Of a stretch of DNA of 64,000 nt, positions 61,661 to 64,000 are shown piece by piece. Source of the stretch: Nocardia niigatensis NBRC 100131 (GTDB lineage: Bacteria; Actinomycetota; Actinomycetes; Mycobacteriales; Mycobacteriaceae). Every line of letters starts with the position of its first letter. The first letter of the stretch is position 1. The notes beneath the pieces were generated by a model. The model did no database searches, was not told the origin of the DNA, and was given only the letters and a program-made list of their open reading frames with translations. Where the stretch lies: positions 186,001-250,000 of the forward strand of contig NZ_BAGC01000035.1 of NCBI RefSeq assembly GCF_000308655.1, in the 5' to 3' direction. The translations under genes were made by a program, and so were the position numbers.

Positions 61661-61746
61661 CGAAAACAGCTGGCGGACTGCGAAACCTACGAAAAGCGCC
61701 TACCTGCCGGTCTGACCCGAGCCATCACTGCGGTCGGCACCGACAC

Positions 61747-62191
61747 CGCCGGTCCCTGCCTGTGTCGCCGGCGGACTGGCGTCCGGGTCTGGGGGTGTGC
61801 GGGTATTGGTGGCCGCCGCGGCCGCTGGGCTGGGCGCCGCCTGCGGAGTTGGTGGAGCTTGTCGTGGCTGTTTCCGCAGATCGCGGCGGCTGTCCACCAT
61901 GCCGGTGCGGGAACGACTTCGGCCAGTCCGCGCGCGGGCGTTCCGTTCGCCGCGGTGCCCGGGCAGGCCGATCAGGGTTTCCGGGCGCGGCGTACGCGGG
62001 GGCTCGGTGTCGGTCCGGCGACCATCCCGTTGCCGAAGCTGTCGGTGGACGGCGTGGCAGCCGCTCTGCGGGCGCTGACCACGAAGGACTCCTACCGGGA
62101 CAATGCTGTTCGGGTGTCGGCGCGTATCGCGCACGAGGACGGCGCGGGTGTGGCGGTCGAGGCTGTCGAAGCTCGTGTGGGCACACGGTGA
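61747..62191 (+). pseudogene. Remnant of a GT1-family glycosyltransferase
   Basis: One frame near 61762-61860 reads SPADWRPGLGVCGYWWPPRP, then GWAPPAELVELV. After a shift another frame (about 61859-62191) reads WLFPQIAAAVHHAGAGTTSA, then RAGVPFAAVPGQADQGFRAR and LGVGPATIPLPKLSVDGVAA. These are neighbouring blocks of the acceptor/donor domain of UGT-type enzymes (sterol or macrolide glucosyltransferases). The strand that should lie between them is deleted and the N-terminal domain is absent. The gene is dead. Confidence 0.75.
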
Positions 62192-62227
62192 TCCGCGTCG
62201 CCTGCTGTTCGCGGTCCGAGAGGCCGG

Positions 62228-63061
62228 TCAGCGTTTGAAGCCGATGCCGGCGGCGATGCAGTGGCGGACGTCGGTGAGGGGGCTGAGGTGGGGGCCGTCG
62301 GGCCACCAGTCGTCGGCGAGGACGAGGCCGGGGTCGATCATGGTGAGGTCGCCGAAGAGGGCTTGGATCTGGGCGCGGGTGCGGAAGCGGCCGGAGCTCA
62401 TGGGGCTGTGGATGAACTTTTCTTCCATGCGACGGGCGAGGTCGCTGTAGGGGTCGGCTTCGGGGTCGTAGAAGTGGGCGATGGCGACGTAGGAACCGCG
62501 TGGGAGTGCGTCGATGTAGGTGCGCATGATGGCGTCGGCGTCGTCAGCGGAGTAGTGGTGCAGGGTGCCGACGTGCAGCAGGGCGAGGGGGCGGGTGAAG
62601 TCGATTTCCTCGCGGACGTCGGCGCTTTTCAGGACTTCCAGGGGGCGGAAGATGTCGGATTCGACGATGGTGGTGTGGGGGTTGCCGGCGAGCAGGGCGC
62701 GGGCGTGGGTGAGGACCATGGGGTCGTTGTCGACGTAGACGACCGTGGAGGCGGGGTTGACGCGTTGGACGACCTGGTGGGTGTTCTCGGCGGTGGGCAG
62801 GCCGGAGCCGAGATCGAGGTATTGGTCGATGCCTGCTTCCTTGGCGAGGAATCGGCAGGCCCGGATGAGGAAGTCGCGGTTGGCCCAGGCGAGTTCGGCG
62901 ACGCCGGGGGCGACGGTGCGGACCTGGTCGAGGACGAGGCGGTCGACTTCGAAGTTGTCTTTGCCGTTGAGGGCGGCGTCGTAGACGCGGGCGATGCTGG
63001 CGCGGGTGGTGTCCACCCCCACCGGGATCGCGCTCGGATAGGCGTGTGTGGACTCGGGCAT
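62228..63061 (-). CDS. SAM-dependent methyltransferase of the PF04672 (DUF574) type
   Basis: 277 residues. Family blocks in order are PVGVDTTRASIARVYDAALN with GKDNFEVDR, then ANRDFLIRACRFLAKEAGID, QYLDLGSGLPTAENTHQV (SAM-binding loop), VVYVDNDPMVLTHARALLAG, LLHVGTLHHYSADDA and VAIAHFYDPEADPYSDL. Genes of this family are numerous in Streptomyces and Nocardia and almost none has a known substrate. ATG at 63061 has AGGGGAG six bases upstream; a GTG three bases earlier is in frame. It stands between a GT1 remnant and a MarR remnant. Confidence 0.9.
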   Translation of the reverse strand: MPESTHAYPSAIPVGVDTTRASIARVYDAALNGKDNFEVDRLVLDQVRTVAPGVAELAWANRDFLIRACRFLAKEAGIDQYLDLGSGLPTAENTHQVVQRVNPASTVVYVDNDPMVLTHARALLAGNPHTTIVESDIFRPLEVLKSADVREEIDFTRPLALLHVGTLHHYSADDADAIMRTYIDALPRGSYVAIAHFYDPEADPYSDLARRMEEKFIHSPMSSGRFRTRAQIQALFGDLTMIDPGLVLADDWWPDGPHLSPLTDVRHCIAAGIGFKR

Positions 63062-63268
63062 CACGGACTCCCCTTGGCGTGTGCGGTTTCTGGAATCGAC
63101 CATTGCGAGTTTCCCGCATTGCGCGGGTTTTCGCCGGGGATCGCTGAAGGGATGCCGCAATACGTTGGGGTGGAGGCGTTTTCCCGGGCCCCCCGACGAC
63201 CCCGAGGACGTAGCCGGTGGCGAGCAGTCCGGCGGTGGGATGGTGACGCCGTAGGCGAAGGCACTCCC

Positions 63269-63535
63269 CTACGGCTGGGACGTGCTGAGTTCGTCCACGG
63301 CCTGGACCAGCGCGGCCGGTTCTGGATTCTTCGCGGCCTCATCGAGCACCTCCCGCAGTACGTGATCGTTGGTGGGCCTCGGCCGGCAGTGGCGGTCCGG
63401 CCTCGCTGACATCGGTGTAGATGCCGCGGCGGCCGGTCGGGCACAGATAGCGGGCCGGCAGTCCGCGATCCTCGAGCCGGGTGACCAGGCGGGTGGTGGC
63501 GCTCTGAGAAATCTTCGCGATCTTCCGCGCGCCAA
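63269..63535 (-). pseudogene. 5'-truncated, frameshifted MarR-family regulator
   Basis: On the minus strand KISQSATTRLVTRLEDRGLP followed by ARYLCPTGRRGIYTDVSEAG is the recognition helix and wing of a MarR regulator. A frameshift follows, and the second frame continues LREVLDEAAKNPEPAALVQA up to TAG at 63269-63271. The N-terminal dimerisation helix and start are missing, cut off close to the furA control region. It is divergent from furA and cannot make a normal protein. Confidence 0.7.
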
Positions 63536-63560
63536 TACTTGATTGATTCCAGAAAAAGGG
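63536..63560 (+). promoter_or_regulatory. Conserved control element upstream of furA
   Basis: CTTGATTGATTCCAGAAAAA followed by GGGG (63538-63561 region) closely resembles the AT-rich element I recall in front of furA-katG of mycobacteria, where FurA binds its own promoter. It lies 15-40 bases before the GTG start. Autoregulation by FurA is inferred. Confidence 0.6.
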
Positions 63561-63574
63561 GCAGACTTCGGGAC

Positions 63575-64000
63575 GTGCCCACGCCTACGGATTTCGAGCG
63601 CATGTTGCGCGGGGCCGCTTTGCGTGTGACCGCACCACGGATGGCAGTGCTGACCGCGGTGCACACCCATCCGCACTCGGACACGGACTCGATCCTCGGG
63701 TTCGTACGCCAGACGCTGGGCGGGGTCTCGCATCAGGCGGTGTACGACGTACTGAAAGCCCTGACCGGCGCGGGGCTGGTTCGCCGAATTCAACCGATGG
63801 GGTCCGTGGCGCGCTACGAGACGCGCGTCGGGGACAACCATCACCACGTGGTGTGCAGGTCGTGCGGCGTGATCGCCGACGTCGACTGCGCTGTCGGTGA
63901 CGCGCCCTGCCTGACCGCCTCCGACGACAACGGCTTCGCGCTCGACGAGGCCGAGGTCATCTACTGGGGCCTGTGCCCTGAATGCTCGAAAACCGCTGCG
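63575..64000 (+). CDS. furA: FurA-type ferric uptake / peroxide regulator (3' end outside the window)
   Basis: 142 codons open to the window edge. LRVTAPRMAVLTAVHTHPHS and VSHQAVYDVLKALTGAGLVR form the winged helix; SVARYETRVGDNHHHVVCRS is the metal-site core. CRSCG and CPEC are the two CxxC pairs of the structural zinc site, and SDDNGFALDEAEVIYWGLCP matches FurA of mycobacteria almost block for block. FurA represses katG and itself and responds to peroxide. GTG at 63575 is used; ATG 63602 is an alternative. Only the last few residues should be missing, and katG is expected just downstream. Confidence 0.92.
   Translation, partial: MPTPTDFERMLRGAALRVTAPRMAVLTAVHTHPHSDTDSILGFVRQTLGGVSHQAVYDVLKALTGAGLVRRIQPMGSVARYETRVGDNHHHVVCRSCGVIADVDCAVGDAPCLTASDDNGFALDEAEVIYWGLCPECSKTAA

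Noticed and set aside
1-64000. tRNA, rRNA and riboswitch candidates
   Set aside because: No cloverleaf with a matching T-arm, no rRNA block and no known riboswitch core was recognised by eye; a covariance-model scan would be decisive.

Overview
The window is high-GC DNA from a mycolic-acid actinobacterium, most likely Nocardia or a close relative. The main grounds are the mycothiol ligase mshC, a PapA-type acyltransferase beside an acyl-CoA synthetase, an MmpL transporter, an lppL-like lipoprotein next to class-2 pyrD, a FurA regulator with its typical upstream element, GTG/ATG starts and abundant TetR regulators. No rRNA, tRNA or CRISPR array was seen.

Left part (1-30 kb) is a core-like region broken by lipid and heme modules. 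It begins with two flavoproteins and a scramblase-like protein flanked by two copies of an unrecognised helical-protein family (1-243 and 5300-6517). An M20 peptidase and a PEBP protein follow, then a divergent tetR/papA pair with a convergent fadD. Next comes the minus-strand lppL-like / DUF5703 / pyrD operon, then an operon of a small lipoprotein, MmpL and a YrdB-like protein. A heme importer (hmuTUV) with an IdeR/DtxR-like box follows, then an aldo/keto reductase. The plus-strand run uppP - histidine phosphatase - DUF3090 - SCO1664-like - mshC resembles the gene order I recall around mshC in mycobacteria.

Middle part (28.5-45 kb) is rich in acyl-CoA and oxidoreductase genes with local regulators. 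It holds a VOC-GNAT fusion and an ArsR/AHSA1 pair. It also holds a 1052-residue protein joining a SRPBCC-like module, a thiolase-like module and a crotonase. Further on are an epoxide-hydrolase-like enzyme, a crotonase with a TetR behind a perfect 24-bp palindrome, a second fadD, a TetR with two operator copies facing an SDR/reductase operon, two tandem related tetR genes and an AGPS-like FAD oxidase.

Right part (45-64 kb) is accessory and partly decayed. It contains an AdhE-type bifunctional aldehyde/alcohol dehydrogenase overlapping a SRPBCC gene, a DUF4254 gene, and a TetR / nitrilase / membrane-protein operon with tandem 18-bp repeats. A cupin regulator faces a class II aldolase (broken by an in-frame amber codon) and a DHDPS-family lyase. 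A large patatin-like DUF3376 phospholipase and a PF04672-type methyltransferase follow. Between them lie remnants of a CHAT-domain protein, a tyrosine recombinase, a GT1 glycosyltransferase and a MarR regulator, which points to past insertion and gene loss. The window ends inside furA, whose usual partner katG should lie just beyond.

All calls come from reading the sequence and recalling families; no database search was run. The most unusual loci are the three-module fusion at 30389-33547, the 54.2 kb repeat-controlled amidase operon, the amber-interrupted aldolase, and the patatin gene next to a recombinase scar.
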